DNA of 64,000 nucleotides, from the NCBI RefSeq assembly GCF_003955735.1, contig NZ_CP034464.1, positions 3,162,001 to 3,226,000 on the forward strand, read 5' to 3'. The notes below the pieces were generated by a model. That model made no database searches, was not told the origin of the DNA, and saw only the letters and a program-made list of their open reading frames with translations. The translations under genes and the position numbers were made by a program. Of the stretch, positions 63,039-64,000 are shown one piece after another (position 1 is the stretch's first letter; each line of letters begins with the position of its first letter). Source of the stretch: Undibacterium parvum. Lineage in GTDB: Bacteria > Pseudomonadota > Gammaproteobacteria > Burkholderiales > Burkholderiaceae_D.

Positions 63039-64000
63039 ATGAATACAGTGCTAGCCAACCGCCATGCGCTCACTACTTACTGCTTGTCGCTTGCGCGCTT
63101 CCTGACTGGTTGGCGGCTGGCCGCTTTTTTGGTGTCGCTGATTACCTTAGTCCCATTGCTGGTGGTCCTGTTCTCGCTATTTTCTCCCGAGCCTGAGATC
63201 TGGGATCATCTGCGTCAGTATGTCTTGCCCGATTTGCTGATCAATACTTTCTGGCTGGCGTTGGGCGTGGCGCTAGGAACGGGTTTTCTGGGTGTTAGTC
63301 TGGCCTGGTTGACCGCCGTGTGTGAGTTTCCTGGTCGTCGAATTTTTGCCTGGGCACTGATGTTGCCGCTGGCAATTCCCGCCTACGTGGCTGCTTTTGT
63401 GAATATAGGCCTATTTGATTTTACCGGGCCCTTGCAGACCGCCTTGCGTCTGTGGTTCGGCTCTAGCGCCTGGTTTCCACCGATACGCTCGCGTGGCGGG
63501 GTGATCCTGGTGATGACTTTATCTCTGTATCCGTATGTGTATTTATTGGCGCGCAATGCCTTCATGACTCAGGGTAAGCGCTCGCTAGAAGTGGCGCAAT
63601 CGCTGGGTTTGAGTCGCCTTGCTGGATTTTTTAAGGTGGCTTTGCCGATGGCCAGACCCTGGATTTTTTCCGGCATTATGCTGGCCTTGATGGAAAGTCT
63701 GGCTGATTTTGGCACTGTTGCCGTGTTTAATTACGACACCTTCACCACGGCCATTTACAAAGCTTGGTTCGGTTTATTTTCACTGTCGTCGGCCTCGCAA
63801 TTGGCCTCCATCCTGGTGATGCTGGTGTTGCTACTGGCTTTGGGCGAACAATCCTGGCGCGGCGCCAAGCGCTATCACGCCACCGGCAAATCGAATCAAT
63901 CTCGTTACACTTTGCAGCCATTCTTAGGCTGGATCAGTTGTCTGTATGCGGGCTTAATTTTGGCGTTGGCCTTTGCCTTGCCAGTGGGGCAATTGCTGGT
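63039..64000 (+). CDS. fbpB: Ferric iron ABC transporter permease (N-terminal part, truncated)
   Basis: The first 320 codons of a membrane permease of the FbpB type, running off the window. It starts MNTVLANRHALTTYCLSLAR, has at least seven hydrophobic segments, and contains the ATPase-contact (EAA) loop SLEVAQSLGLSRLAGFFKVALPMARP. FbpB proteins have two such halves; only the first is complete here. The start codon has no clear ribosome binding site. Function follows from fbpA upstream; an ATPase (fbpC) is expected beyond. Confidence 0.9.
   Translation, partial: MNTVLANRHALTTYCLSLARFLTGWRLAAFLVSLITLVPLLVVLFSLFSPEPEIWDHLRQYVLPDLLINTFWLALGVALGTGFLGVSLAWLTAVCEFPGRRIFAWALMLPLAIPAYVAAFVNIGLFDFTGPLQTALRLWFGSSAWFPPIRSRGGVILVMTLSLYPYVYLLARNAFMTQGKRSLEVAQSLGLSRLAGFFKVALPMARPWIFSGIMLALMESLADFGTVAVFNYDTFTTAIYKAWFGLFSLSSASQLASILVMLVLLLALGEQSWRGAKRYHATGKSNQSRYTLQPFLGWISCLYAGLILALAFALPVGQLL

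Overview
The window reads as a chromosome segment of a betaproteobacterium of the order Burkholderiales, most likely an Oxalobacteraceae member (Undibacterium or Herminiimonas type). This is inferred from gene order (ubiG-gph, ompA, gyrA-serC-pheA-tyrA-aroA-cmk-rpsA-ihfB-lapA-lapB, then ugd, hldE1 and cysM), from the tmRNA sequence, from a fused MrpAB antiporter subunit, and from a PEP-CTERM protein. No genus marker such as 16S rRNA is present. No prophage, CRISPR array or intact insertion sequence was seen.

Layout. 1-7.2 kb: a truncated sensor kinase, a DUF1272 zinc-ribbon-like protein, a GlxA-type AraC regulator, proB, and a divergent amino-acid module (arginase and ornithine cyclodeaminase on the minus strand, an Lrp/AsnC regulator on the plus strand). 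7.2-14 kb: a loosely packed region with two palindromic repeats, a very small ORF, an ArnT-like glycosyltransferase, a PEP-CTERM protein behind a sigma-54-type promoter, and a divergent benE/MocR pair. 14-20.5 kb: a complete Mrp-type Na+/H+ antiporter operon (AB fused, C, D, E, F, G) behind a good sigma-70-type promoter. 20.5-25.2 kb (minus strand): dacB, the ssrA tmRNA (tag ANDNSYALAA), gph, ubiG, ompA. 26-42.5 kb: the housekeeping run gyrA to cysM, covering aromatic amino-acid and serine synthesis, CMP kinase, ribosomal protein S1, IHF-beta, LPS assembly (lapAB), UDP-glucuronate and heptose precursors, and a ComEA-like protein with a histone-like tail. 42.9-48.1 kb: the prkA-yeaH-spoVR stress module and a small unknown gene. 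48-51.6 kb: a cadmium/zinc efflux ATPase and its MerR/CadR regulator with a textbook operator, then marC. 52-58.8 kb: amino-acid permease, creA, a large VanZ-family membrane protein with ydcF, an HDOD protein, and two tiny membrane proteins. 59-64 kb: a GHL10/YngK-type lipoprotein hydrolase, an unknown lipoprotein, and a Fur-boxed ferric iron ABC importer that runs off the window end.

The most unusual signal is a dispersed intergenic palindrome with GCGCATATnCCATGCGC-type arms. At least seven copies occur in both orientations, and some show compensatory arm changes, so it looks like a REP-type mobile or structural element family. Other points of interest are a separate 122-bp inverted-repeat element between pheA and tyrA, the sigma-54-like promoter of the PEP-CTERM gene, two adjacent genes for 37- and 64-residue membrane proteins, and an alanine at GyrA position 83.

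Start codons were often moved inward from the longest open frame, using ribosome binding sites, family alignment from memory, and overlap with neighbours. No similarity search was run; family names rest on motif recognition.
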